In this document: positions 35,610 through 46,493 of the stretch, one piece after another
How positions within the stretch are numbered: the first letter of the stretch is position 1
Layout: the number at the start of each line of letters is the position of its first letter
Source: Mycogone perniciosa
Lineage: Eukaryota > Ascomycota > Sordariomycetes > Hypocreales > Hypocreaceae
Length of the DNA: 64,000 nt
Direction: 5' to 3'
Assembly (NCBI GenBank): GCA_025331125.1
Contig: JAOALB010000073.1
Location: 124,001-188,000 of the forward strand
Notes under the pieces: model-generated
Told to the model about the DNA's origin: nothing
Database searches by the model: none
Seen by the model: the letters and a program-made list of their open reading frames with translations, nothing else
Program-made: the position numbers and the translations under genes

Positions 35610-36942
35610 TCACTTCAGCTTAGTCCGATAGAGCTCTCCACCGCAGTTCCGGAGACGTGCCGTTGCTTGTTCTGGGGTGATATCCCGCTGTGGCTGTGCC
35701 ATGAGCTCAAACCCAACCAAGAACTTCTTGACTGTTGCCGATCGCAGGAGTGGCGGGTAGAAGTGCATGTGAAAATAGGCGTTCTCTATTTCCTCCTCAG
35801 TCCCATTCAGCGGGGCCTGGTGAATACCTGAGCTGTAAGGGAAGTTGCACTCAAAGAGATTGTCATATCTCCTGGTCACTTCCTGTATGGCCTCGGCGAA
35901 CTGCAGCCGCTCATCGTCTTTGAAGTCCACGAGGGAGCGAATGTGTCGTTTGGGGAGGATTAGGACCTCGAATGGCCATACAGCCCACCAGGGGCACACA
36001 ACCACAAAGGTGTCGTTCTGCCAGAGCACACGCTCCCCCTTTGCCAACTCCAGCTTGACGTAGTCTGCGAGCAGATGTCGCCCACCGTGCTGGTTGCGGT
36101 ACTTGGTCATTTGCACAAGTTCCTTTCTTGGCTCCTCGGGCATGATTGATGTCGTCCAGATCTGGCCGTGAGGGTGTGGATTTGAGCAACCCATGGCCGC
36201 GCCCTTATTTTCGAAAATTTGCATGTACCGGTACTCATCTTTGGGAACTGGTGCTTCATCCTTAGAAATAGATAGTTTGAGATCTTTGGCTAGTGCTGAG
36301 AGAGGGTTTGAGGCAGACAAGTGGTTAGCATAGATGCGGGTCCAGTGCTCAACGGTCGGAAGGATGTCTTTCGCAGACATGTCAGCGAGAGTGGCGTTAT
36401 GTTTGGGCGAAAAGGTGAGAACATAGCACACTCCCTTGACTCCCTGTGCGCGGAGGAGAAGCGACTCCAGGTCTACAGAAGAGGTCAGCCATTGAGGTTG
36501 GCATACGTGAAGGGCGGGATGGCTGCACCATCAGATTCCGGTTCCGCCTCATAGTCCGGCTGCTGCTCTTTTACGGCACTGTAATCATTCACAAAGGCAA
36601 ACGTCTTCTCATAGCTGGGGTTATTGTCTCCCGCAGCGCGAGAGTTTCCGGGACAAAGATAGCACTGTTTCACTGTCAGGGGCGCCAATAAGACTTGCAA
36701 CAGGAAGCTACCCACCTTGGGATCATACTCCGGAAGAGTGCTTGCAAGAGCGGGTTCTTGCTGGCCTCTAAGGAATTGATGTGTTAATCCAAATGTTCAT
36801 TTGAATACAAGTCAGCTCAAGCTCGAATTCAAGACACTTACTGCCATGGCCGCTTTGTCCGATGAGGAGACACAAGAAGCCAGCTATCCGTCAACGGATT
36901 ATACCTGCGATGCGAAATGTCGTCAAGAATCTTGTCTGGCAT
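35610..36942 (-). CDS. GAL7: Galactose-1-phosphate uridylyltransferase
   Basis: Four exons (36942-36842, 36767-36716, 36664-36529, 36472-35610) give 383 residues. This is the Leloir-pathway enzyme that exchanges UMP between UDP-glucose and galactose-1-phosphate. Seen in the sequence: RYNPLTDSWLLVSPHRTKRP near the N-terminus, the CYLCPGN zinc ligands, the active-site GCSNPHPHGQIW with the nucleophilic His, and the C-terminal HMHFYPPLLRS. The third intron (56 bp, donor GTGCAG) was chosen because only it joins the frames and keeps SDDLESLLLRAQG. The gene is divergent from ADA2. No other GAL genes are in the window. Confidence 0.95.
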
Positions 36943-37827
36943 GGTGACAGGAACGTCGTCGCAATTCACACACGCATAAACGCCTGAAGAACGAAAGCAG
37001 ACACTCAGTATATCGCCAATAACTTATGGTCAAGGCTCACGGAAGTAAACAACCCGAAGGACATTTACTCGGGTTAATACAACAGCTAGAGTTTCTGGAC
37101 CGCCGACTGCGGGTCGACATCTAAGCGCGCCAAACAGAGCTTGGGCCGGGCATATGACGTACATCACCAAGGCAGACTTAAAGCATCTGGCAGTGAAAGC
37201 CGAGAGATGCGCCATTTAAGTCGGCAGTTCGGACATTTAGATAACTTAGCTTGTGTCACCTACCCTACGAGGCAGTGCTACGAGCATCTAATTAGACAGA
37301 TAACTTGGTATCTATGTACGAGTACATATGCACTCTTCAAGCCACACAGTGATACAATGAGTCAATGACCCCTCCAAAGACGAGGGCGCTGAAATTGATT
37401 GGATAGCGGGGTTGTGACAAGATTTAACCACACTTCGAGGTCATGTGCTGTATCATGTGATGTGTCAGCCGGCTGTTGGCGAGCTAAATTACCCCCCTTA
37501 TGTCCGCGCTATGCCGCAAACTGCAATGCTATTGTCGTACTCGAGCGCATTTCCGGATCCACAGATCGCGACATCCAACAACATCCAACCTCAGCCCAGC
37601 AGACGCGGACTCTATCCATCAACCACAACCTTCATGCATCGAAATCCATCAAAACAATAATCGCACCTGGTTGCACAGGCTCAGCGCTTTCTTTTCATAT
37701 CACTTTTGTCTCACTATCTTATCCGTAGCCCCCATCGCCTCTGCCGCTGTTTTGCCGGCCGATCCAACCAATTTCAGGTGGTTACACCACGCTGGACCCC
37801 CATCCATCGACTGCCGAAGTCGACGAG
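36943..37827. other. Divergent spacer between GAL7 and ADA2
   Basis: About 885 bp holding both promoters. Open frames at 37399-37728 and 37500-37907 are not protein-like and were not called. Pyrimidine-rich sequence precedes the ADA2 start. Confidence 0.5.
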
Positions 37828-39471
37828 ATGGGCGTTATTCGCAAGAAGACAGCGACAAGGGGAGGCGAAGGCGGTGTCAAATACGTTTGCGACGTCTGTT
37901 CTTGTGATATTACGTCGACAGTAAGCCTTGTCTGCCCCCAGATGGTTTGCGACGCCACTTACGGCTGCTGACATGAATGCGCACGCAAGGTCCGTATTAG
38001 GTGTGCAGACCCAGTATGTTCAGAATTCGACCTTTGTGTCCCTTGTTTTGCCAAAGGCGAGTCCCGTAATGCCCATGATCCCGCCACGCACTCGTTTCGC
38101 GTCATTGAACAAAATTCGTTCCCGATATTCGACCGAGAATGGGGTGCCGACGAGGAGTTACTGCTGTTGGAAGGTGCAGAGATATACGGACTAGGCTCGT
38201 GGGCAGATATCGCCGACCATATTGGCGGCTTCCGCGAAAAGGACGAAGTTCGCGACCATTATCTCGAGACCTATGTCGACTCGCCCAACTTCCCGCTCCC
38301 AAAGAGATGCAGCCCCCATGACTCCGAGCTGGCGAATGAAATCCCTCGAGAGGAGTTCCAGGCGCGCAAAAAGCGGCGGATAGAGGAGCGAAGAGAGGCC
38401 GCCAAGAATGCGCCAGCTCTGCAACCCAAGACCAAACCAACAGCTAGTGTCCCCAGTTGTCACGAAATTCAGGGTTACATGCCAGGTCGACTCGAGTTCG
38501 AAACTGAGTATGCCAACGAGGCAGAAGAGGCTATACAGCTTATGCAGTTTGATCCTGGTGATGGTCTGAATCCCCGAACCGGGGAGTTGGAACCAGAGAT
38601 GGAGCTAAAGCTGACTGTCATGGATATCTACAACTGCCGGTTGACACAGCGTGTTGAGCGTAAGAAGGTGGTATTTGAGCACAACTTGCTGGACTACCGC
38701 GAGAACACCAAGCTTGAGAAAAAGCGGACCAAGGAGGAGAAGGATCTTCTGCAGAAAGCGAAGCCTTTTGCCCGTATCATGAACCACAACGATTTTGAGG
38801 ACTTCACCCAGGGTCTCCAGGATGAGCTTAACCTCAGACAAGCAATCACCCAGCTCCAGGAATGGCGCAGTCTACGGATCGGAGACTTGCGGAGCGGAGA
38901 GAAGTATGAAAACGAAAAGTCTCAGCGAATACAGAAGGCTATTCCTATGGGCTCTATGGACAGGGAGCGGCTGGCATCCAGTCAGCGTTCAAAAGCGCCC
39001 CCACAACCAGAGCCACCAAGCGGGGCTGCTCTTCTCATTGCGCCGGAGCTGCCACTCCGGCCAGCACCACAGACGAATGGCGAAGTGAATGGCGAGGACA
39101 GCAAGGCCCTGACTAATGGCCATACCAACGGTGTGAACGGGGTCAATGGCATCAACGGTGTGAATGGTCATGGGCCTACGAGACAGAAATATGTTCCCCA
39201 ACCCATCTCAGGTGTACAACCGCTCCAGCTGAGTCAAGAGAACGCCCCCGATCTACACCTACTCACACCAGAAGAGGCAAAGCTATGTGAGGTAGTGCGG
39301 CTGCAGCCGAAGCCATACCTCATGATCAAGGAGCAAATCCTCAAAGAAGCCCTCAAAAGCAATGGGACGCTTAAGAAGAAGCAGGCTAAGGAAATCTGTA
39401 GGTTGGATTCCCAAAAGGGTGCGAGGATATTTGACTTTTTCAGCAACGCAGGATGGGTCGGTAAAGCTTGA
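37828..39471 (+). CDS. ADA2: SAGA transcriptional adaptor Ada2
   Basis: Two exons (37828-37920 and 37990-39471) give 524 residues. Ada2 binds Gcn5 and raises its histone acetylation activity in the nuclear SAGA/ADA complexes. A ZZ zinc finger spans about residues 18-66 (Cys21, Cys24, Cys36, Cys41, Cys47, Cys50, His60, His65). A SANT domain follows at about 72-125 (EWGADEELLLLEGAEIYGLG, then WADIADHIG). The central coiled part includes LTVMDIYNCRLTQR. A SWIRM-like end spans about 435-524. An Asn-Gly-Val repeat (about residues 394-412) sits in the disordered linker before SWIRM. The family assignment is certain. Confidence 0.95.
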
Positions 39472-39994
39472 TTGCTATTTTATTTGTGTTCTTTTGTCCG
39501 GCGCATGCGGATAACACGGTCGACAGAGCGCGCCGTCCCACGGTTTCCGGTTAGGGGGTTTCGGTTGATTCTTTTAACGAACTTCTACGACGTACGACAA
39601 AGGGGGTTCACGTTGTATTATGAAGTTGTATATTCCACAGGAGCGTGTTTTTACTTGTAGTACTGGATACCATGTATGAGGTAGATCGGCGTATACGGCG
39701 TACCAAAACTGAGATGTTGCTAGACCATTTCGGCCCCAAAGGCTCCCTGTATTAGGCATCCATCTGATGTGATGACCCAAACTTAACCGCATACAAAGGC
39801 CCCTTGAAGACAGCATTTAAAAGTTCGGGCTCACGTTAGCGGGCTCTTTAGGCTCCGCCAACCCCGCTGTTTCAATCTTTGCCTTGTGGCGTTCTTCAGG
39901 CCCAAGTCTCCATATTAATTCCGTACCTGATCTTCATACTTCATACCGAGAGTAGAGATCAAACTCAGTCTTTTCTTCCTGGCTCTGTCTTTTT
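39472..39994. other. Spacer after ADA2
   Basis: About 520 bp with the ADA2 3' flank and the promoter of the next gene. Nothing else was seen. Confidence 0.5.
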
Positions 39995-40684
39995 ATGCCA
40001 CTATTTAACAAGATTGGTTCATCAGCTGCCACAGTAACTTTCAGTCGTGCAATGGCGACGGTCGCTAGCTTGCAGAGAATTTCTGCAAAGGATCTTTCGG
40101 AGAAGATTCTGGAAGAGCGGGATGCTGCGAACCCGACATTTGCGATTATTGATGTGAGAGATGAGGGTAAGTCCTCTCATTGTCTCTCAGGGTTTTTGAA
40201 AGGGGTGTGATTTCAAATGAGAGAGTTATGCTGGAGAAGGCGTTTTATTTGAATAGTGGAAATTGGCTGTTTTAGTGAAGCCTGGTGTTCGTTCTACTCA
40301 AGAAACGAAGCTATCGTGATGGACACCCAGGCAGAGAAGACTAACATCAACCCGCTTTTAGATTATATCGGTGGTCACATCAAGGGCTCAACAAATATCC
40401 CTTGCAACCAGCTTGATTTCTTGATGTCAACCTTGGTGCGTAAGGTCAAAGACAAAAAGATGGTTGTGTTCCACTGCGCGCTCAGTCAGCAAAGGGGGCC
40501 ATTTACGGCACTCAAATACCTCCGCGAGCGGGATGGAGTTTTGAGTTCGTTGGGCGAGGACGGTGCTGCAAAGGACCAGACCGTGTGTATCCTGGAGAAG
40601 GGGTTTTCTGGGTGGCAGGCTGTCTATGGAGAAGATGAGAGGTTGACGGAGGGATATCGTAAGGAGTTGTGGGGGGACTATTAA
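39995..40684 (+). CDS. CDC25-like rhodanese phosphatase / arsenate reductase (Ibp1/Acr2 type)
   Basis: Two exons (39995-40166 and 40362-40684) give 164 residues from the first ATG, or 145 from the ATG at 40052. A single rhodanese domain is present. IIDVRDEDYIGGHIKGSTNIP is the CDC25-type substrate entry region. The active loop HCALSQQRGP carries the Cys-x5-Arg signature of small CDC25-like phosphatases and arsenate reductases. GFSGWQAVYG ends the domain. No arsenite pump gene lies nearby, so an arsenic role is not favoured over a phosphatase role. The extra N-terminus has Lys and Arg, no acidic residue, and could be a mitochondrial presequence. Confidence 0.85.
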
Positions 40685-41338
40685 ATGGAACAGATATAGT
40701 GATGATGTGAGGGAGAGTGAACATCAAAGATGACATAGAGCTAGCAGTACCAAAAGAGGCATTCTACGATAAATTAGCGTTTGTCATTGAAGGTATCGTC
40801 GTTCTCTTGATGTGGAAAATCAGATTACGCCACGGTACCTGTACACTCGTATGCCTCTTTGGAGAATATGCTTTGCCCCTTTCTGCAACCTCACAACTCT
40901 ATCGTGAGTTACCCTTTGCTGCGCATCGCATGTCACAGGTTTCCCCACAGGAACAAGGTTGGCAGATATTTTCTGCTGTAAATGTGGAAAACTATATAAA
41001 ATCGGCATCTTTGAGTTCTCTGGGTCGATGGTATAAATCCCCCCTGATCCCCCTCAAGATCGTCCACTCCCACATTCATCATCCAGCCTGGAGACATCCT
41101 TCTGTAAAGACTTCAGTTTTGGCACTCAGGTCAAGTACATACAAGTTCACGCAGACACAAAGTCTATTTTCTTCATGCTTGGACAATTCTTTCCACGCAT
41201 TTACGAGTCTCCCCAAACTCTACTCGTCTTCGGACACACGAACCCACAGTCAGCCAAGACATCGCGACGATCAAGGCACCCGGACAACTTCATTCTTGGT
41301 CCTTCACAGGGATAACCTTTTCAAAACAACTGGACAAA
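40685..41338. other. Spacer and long 5' leader
   Basis: About 650 bp. It contains TATATAA-type sequence near 40992-40999 and a CT/CA-rich stretch before the ATG at 41339, which fits the promoter and leader of the next gene. A frame at 40717-41463 overlaps that gene in another frame and was rejected. Confidence 0.45.
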
Positions 41339-41896
41339 ATGGCCCCCATCGTCACCCTTGTCGCCCCTGCCCAGGGTATCCTTTCTACTGTCCCTTACCT
41401 CTCCATGGTTCTTCACCACGTTTCTCGAAACCAGACAGCACGCTCTACCAACCCAGAGCATGATGCCGATATGATCGCCGCCCCTATCATCGGCGGCACC
41501 ATGCTCGCTGTTTTTGCCATCGGCCTGGGCCTCATCACTTGGCTGCTCGTCAAGTGCGTCCCTCACAGGAGCAACACCATCGTCCTTCGCAACATCTTTA
41601 AATTCCGCAGCCGCACCAAGATCCCAGTCGTGGCGACGTCTCAACCTGAAGGCCTTCGCTTCACCAGCCACAGTGCCGATAGGCAAGCCGCTCAATGGCG
41701 AGCTGAGGATGCCGGGCAAGCCGACCTTGAGTCTGGACAGTTTGTTCGGCTTCCGCTTTACGATGCGGTGCGAGAGCTGCCTCCTGTTTATGGGGCCTGG
41801 ATGCAGCCACCTCGACGACCAGTTGCTTCGCAACTTGCTCAGGAACCGGGTGAATCCCGAGCCAACATTTTGCCACCTTTTTACTCGGCCATGTAA
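41339..41896 (+). CDS. Single-pass membrane protein with PY motifs, unknown function
   Basis: An intron-less gene of 185 residues. The ATG sits in a good context (CAAAATGGC). One transmembrane helix at about residues 48-70 (IIGGTMLAVFAIGLGLITWL) is followed by a basic stop-transfer stretch (KCVPHRSNTIVLRNIFKFRSR). The short N-terminal part has an N-glycosylation site (NQT). The cytosolic tail contains LPLY, PPVY and LPPFY. PPxY-type motifs bind WW domains of Nedd4/Rsp5 ubiquitin ligases, and small single-pass PY proteins in yeast serve as their adaptors. An adaptor role is inferred only. I recognise no named family. Confidence 0.65.
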   Translation: MAPIVTLVAPAQGILSTVPYLSMVLHHVSRNQTARSTNPEHDADMIAAPIIGGTMLAVFAIGLGLITWLLVKCVPHRSNTIVLRNIFKFRSRTKIPVVATSQPEGLRFTSHSADRQAAQWRAEDAGQADLESGQFVRLPLYDAVRELPPVYGAWMQPPRRPVASQLAQEPGESRANILPPFYSAM

Positions 41897-42593
41897 AGGA
41901 TGGCTTCCTCGAAGAGTGAGGGGATTTTTTTCATATTTGAGATGAATGGCTCTGATTAGCTCTGTCACGGCCTCGCTCTTCCTTTTATGACTTGCTCAAG
42001 CTATTGTGGAGGCTTCTTCGCCCTTGACAGATGGTGAATTGGGGATTCGGGTCAGTTGTTTTATTCTGTTATCAACACCACCATGTCAGCGACATTTAAA
42101 TAGCGATGGGTGGTCACATTGAGGAGGTCCATGGCGTTAAAAATATGGGCAATACAGGGCAATACACAACAATAGTCCTTCAGAGAACCTAGCGATATCC
42201 AGTAAAAATAAATAAATTACCCAAAGTTAGTTCGCCGTTGGAAGGCTTTTGTTGAGGTCATAATGATGGACTTACCCTAGAAGAGTCGCGACTGGAAACG
42301 GCGGATCCACCTGCTGACCATTGGCTCTTCTAACACAGGTCGCTAGAGCGCAAGACGATGGCGGATAGTTGCTGTTTTCGTCCTGGCGACTTGCAAACAA
42401 CACTTTGATCCATACCTCTTCTATTCTATCGCACCATTGTACTGCAGTTTCTTTGGTTCTGACGTGCTATTCTGTTCTGCCATAATAGGAATCGCAGAAT
42501 CTTCTCGCCACTACTACACAGATATCGCTGATAAGCGACTGGCAAAAGATAATCACGAAGAGATCGACGAGAACGCACGCAGCACACATCAAC
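41897..42593. other. Spacer of about 700 bp
   Basis: No gene was seen. It holds the 3' flank of the PY-motif gene and the promoter of the HD-domain gene. Confidence 0.5.
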
Positions 42594-43535
42594 ATGGGCT
42601 CTCAGGCCGGGGAGTCCGATGGCACAAAGGCCACCGTAGCCAGTGAGTCTGATTGGCATCTCAGGAAGCTGGAATACCAGCTAACACGGTCCTAGACCTG
42701 GGCTTCACGCCCGCAGTGAAGTTTTCTGGGGAATGGTCTGTCGATAGAGCGCTCGAAGCGATACCCGGCGATGCTCCAGAGCAGGACTCCAGTTCGCCGA
42801 TACCTTTCTTCCACATGCTGTCACGGCTCAAGACGACGAAGCGTGAGGGTTGGCGACGGTTTGGCATAGAGAGGTACGATACCTCCCTCGTGCATGGTGC
42901 TCTGTGACGCGGAGTAGATCTTCCAGAATTATTGCGATGATGCTGACAATAGGCATAGAGGCGAGTCTATTGCGGATCACATGTATCGCATGTCCCTCAT
43001 CTCCATGTTTGCGCCGCCGGCGCTGGCCAAAAAGTTGGACTTGCCCAAGTGCATGAAGATGTGTCTCATTCACGATATGGCAGAGCTGTTAGTCGGAGAT
43101 ATTACGCCGGTCGACGGCGTGCCCAAGACGGAGAAGAACCGGCGCGAGGCGGAGACGATGGATTTCCTGACCAAGAACCTGTTGCGCGGCGTCTCCGGCG
43201 GCGAAACAGGCACCGAGATACGGGCCATCTGGCAGGAGTATGAGGACTCGAAAACGCTCGACAGTCACTTTGTCCACGACGTGGACAAGATCGAGCTGAT
43301 ATTGCAGATGGTCGAGTACGAGAAGCAGGGCAAGGGAGAGGTGGACCTGGGCGAGTTTGCCTACGTTGCCCGGAAGATCACGCTGCCCGAGATGACACAC
43401 TGGGCAGAGGAGCTGCTGCGCGAGAGAGAGGCATTCTGGAACAAGAAGGCGCACGTTCACGGCGAGAAGGGGATCGAGGGCGGTGTTTCAGCGGCAACAA
43501 GCCGCGGACAGGACGAGTACTACGAGCGGAAGTGA
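42594..43535 (+). CDS. HD-domain 5'-deoxynucleotidase (HDDC2 / YfbR-like)
   Basis: Three exons (42594-42642, 42696-42873, 42959-43535) give 267 residues. Family members hydrolyse deoxynucleoside monophosphates in a metal-dependent way. Metal-binding HD motifs are visible: ESIADHMYRMSLISMF (first His), CLIHDMAELLVGDITPVDG (His-Asp, then the acidic partner) and HFVHDVDKIELILQMVEYE (last Asp). KTTKREGWRRFGIERGESIA spans the second intron. The N-terminal about 40 residues are not conserved. It is cytosolic by appearance. Confidence 0.9.
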
Positions 43536-44975
43536 GAGAGGCGATGTTAACTGCTGGGTCATGAAACTACGGAGTACACACTTGTATGTCAGCGTCAACA
43601 CGTACGATATTAGCATACTATTAGTATTGCTAGGTGGCTAGGAGAGAATTCGCATTCGGACATACGAGTACTCCGTACGGACTCGTATACGAGTAAACGG
43701 GGCAGCAGACAGCGGCAGGGACCCGTTTCGAGATGCAGTAGCGTAAGCGTGCGGAATCCATCTTACATGCAGGTTGGCATGCATAGAGAGAAAAATGCAG
43801 CGCATCTGTGCAGAAACTGGATCTCTGCCTTGTGATCGATCTCCAGAGAGCCAATTGTCCTTGTGCGGTGATCGTAACCAATGGACTTGATGGCTGAAGC
43901 TGTCATGTCTGGCATCTGTCAACTCAGATGGCATGTTTACTCGTACTGGTTGGTGGTTGGTGTTGTCGGCAGAATCCCTCATTGCCCCTGGCAACGCCGA
44001 GTAGAAACAGGGGCCCTGGGGATGTCACTGTTTTTTGCGAGGATGCACCTGTTAGCCCTAACCAAGAGCAACGGCGAAGGCTCCAGCAAAAACGAGCACC
44101 GCCCCTATCACCTGTACTCCGTACGAGTATTACTCCGTAGCTGTATAATTAAAAATGGCCCTCTCAAGTCAATAAGATTGCGAATCTCATCGGGGTCCTT
44201 TATGGGGCGACTTCTGGGCGCTGTGACAGGAAGTCCGGAGCTGGGCCGTGTTAGTCAGGGCCCTCTCAGGGGCTGAAGCAAAACTGCGGAGGCTGGAAGA
44301 CCCCAAAGTCCCCAAAGTCCCCTCTGTATTACTCCGTACCTACAGGACGGCTGTTCCCTCACCGCCGTCCAGAAAAAGTCCAATACTACTGGGCCAACGC
44401 TCCCGTTTGTTGATCTTCCTGCAGCTCCTAGCTCTTAGCTCTCCAGCTTGCAGCACGAAGCTCCAGTTCCCTCGGCTCCCGCAAATCGCGTCTTGTTCCT
44501 CTGAAAGCTGCAACTATCTATTCTCTGCCTTGCTGGTCAAGGGACGGAGTAGTGCTAGAAACACGAGTGCAAAGTCGATCGATTACGAGTAGACGCCACC
44601 TCCACTCCACACTGCACTGTGGGTGTCGGGCTGTTGAGGCTGGTCACGAGACGACCAGGCAAAACTCTAAGTTCTGGAGCGAGAGCTGCCGGGCTCCGAG
44701 CTGATCACCAGGACACGAACGAGACCAAGCAAGACCAAGAACAGGGACAAGGACCAGTCTCGTCTCCTGTCTCCCGTCTCCTGCCCGCAGCCGAAAGCCA
44801 AAGAAAGTTTGTGCAGCCTCGGGGGCGCTGGTGCTATGCGAGGTGAACTGTCCTGAGGTATCAGCTCCTTTTTCTAAACCACCAGGCGTCTGAATCACAC
44901 GAGGTACCTGGAATTCCAGCTCCGCAGACACGGCATTCCAGCAGAGCAACCAACAATAGCGAGCCAGCGACAACA
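43536..44975. other. Spacer of about 1.4 kb rich in the TACGGAGTAC palindrome
   Basis: Copies of the motif lie at 43568-43577, 43668-43678, 44114-44123, 44131-44139 and 44330-44339, the densest group in the window. GTATACGAG-type sequence adjoins some copies. No protein-like frame was seen. Confidence 0.55.
43668..43678. repeat. Copy of the dispersed palindromic motif GTACTCCGTAC
   Basis: A representative copy of a short, imperfectly palindromic word found at many intergenic sites in this window and flanked here by a CGAG/CTCG inverted pair. Its function is unknown. Confidence 0.7.
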
Positions 44976-46493
44976 ATGACATTCCCCTCGCATTTCCATA
45001 TGCCGGGGGCCTTCCACCCCGATGGTGTCCATCCGGGGCTCTTCCGCCCGCCTGTGTCACCGAGCGATAGTACGGATTACCTCTCTTCCTCTGCGTTCAC
45101 GACCGAGGCTGCTTCGAAGCGAAAATGGAGCCGCAGCAATGTGCCTCGAGCCCACGAAGCAGCAACAGCAGCAGTCGGTGATGGCTATTTTGATGGAGAG
45201 GCGTTCATGGGCAGCACGCCTTCATCGAGACCTGGCTCCAGGGTTTATGCACTAGCTGGCCAGCTCGACACACCTGGGACTGGGCCTGCGCTCGGTGACA
45301 CTCAAATGCTGGAAGAGAGCATGTTCTCCGACTCTGATTACAGGAGAGCTCTAGGCTCCAAGCGCTCGAGAGACGAGATGGACTTTACCCCCAACGGGCC
45401 GATGCCACTCTTCAACCTGCCTGAGAAACCCACTCCGGCGCTGGGATGGGGCTCATTTGCCGTCGCTACCCTCGGCGGTGTCGTTGGTCGCGTCTGGCAG
45501 TTTTGCAGGACTGGCGGATTCAAGGGCTTTTACGCCGGTGGTGGTGAGCCGTTCAAGATGACAGACGCAGGTAGCATTTCGGAAGCTAGTGATATGCCTG
45601 AACCAAGACCCGATGAGACCTACTTCTTCCACGGCAACCAAGGGAATGACAGCGGCCCTGGAGACGGATCACAGCACGTGCCGGGACAGTTCCCTCATGG
45701 TGGACGGTATTACCCAGACACAGCTGACGATACTCCTTACGATAGCGGAGCTTCTACACCTACGGGGCCAGCAGCAAAACGCAGACACATGGATCAATTT
45801 AATGAGCTTGGTAGGAACTGGGTCATGATCCAAGAGCCGAATGGAGCCATGGAGAAGAAAACACCCCGACGAACGCCTGTCTCGCACCATACATCACCTC
45901 GGAACCGCAAGCAGACTGCCAGTGCGGACCGGCGCATCGCCACCCCCGTTACTCGCCACTCTGCCCCGACCTTGCCTGTCTCTACTCCTCGCCGCCCTGC
46001 CAGTCGCGCCGGAACCAGTCGTCCGTCGAGTCGTATGTCTGATGTCGGCTCGCTGAGGCCCCCGCGACCCGCGTCTGCTGCCTCATTTGCCTCCTTTACT
46101 GGGAAACAGTCTCCAACTCCGAGCCGGATTCCCGTGAAAGCAGCTTCTACTGCCAGTGTCGCATCGCCAGCTTCCATGTCAACATATAATGAACCACGAC
46201 GCCGCCGCAATTCAGCCGTACCACCCCCATCGGCGCCGCCCTCTCGCATGGGCCACCGCCGTACTAACAGTGCTGCTTCTACAGCCTCGAGCCGTGGTGA
46301 TGACAGCCCGCGACTGGATGCTGAGGCGAAGCATCTGGCCGCAAGACGCAAGATGGAGGAACGCGACACCGACTTCCGCATGGCGGCGTTCAACAAGCGT
46401 CTACAAGACATGATCCGCCAGGGCAAAGAAGCCCTCGGAACGACGATTGAAGTCGACGTAAATGAAGAGGGTGGATGGGAAGATGATGACTGA
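44976..46493 (+). CDS. Conserved fungal disordered protein of unknown function
   Basis: An intron-less gene of 505 residues. One short ordered hydrophobic segment lies near 155-185 (WGSFAVATLGGVVGRVWQFC). The rest is low complexity and rich in Ser, Pro, Arg and Thr, with many SP/TP sites (kinase targets) and basic patches such as AAKRRH and EPRRRRNS that could serve nuclear import. The C-terminus is coiled and charged (HLAARRKMEERDTDFRMAAF, then NKRLQDMIRQGKEALGTTIE) and ends in acidic GGWEDDD. The C-terminal block looks conserved in ascomycetes as far as I recall. No function can be given. Confidence 0.75.
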   Translation: MTFPSHFHMPGAFHPDGVHPGLFRPPVSPSDSTDYLSSSAFTTEAASKRKWSRSNVPRAHEAATAAVGDGYFDGEAFMGSTPSSRPGSRVYALAGQLDTPGTGPALGDTQMLEESMFSDSDYRRALGSKRSRDEMDFTPNGPMPLFNLPEKPTPALGWGSFAVATLGGVVGRVWQFCRTGGFKGFYAGGGEPFKMTDAGSISEASDMPEPRPDETYFFHGNQGNDSGPGDGSQHVPGQFPHGGRYYPDTADDTPYDSGASTPTGPAAKRRHMDQFNELGRNWVMIQEPNGAMEKKTPRRTPVSHHTSPRNRKQTASADRRIATPVTRHSAPTLPVSTPRRPASRAGTSRPSSRMSDVGSLRPPRPASAASFASFTGKQSPTPSRIPVKAASTASVASPASMSTYNEPRRRRNSAVPPPSAPPSRMGHRRTNSAASTASSRGDDSPRLDAEAKHLAARRKMEERDTDFRMAAFNKRLQDMIRQGKEALGTTIEVDVNEEGGWEDDD

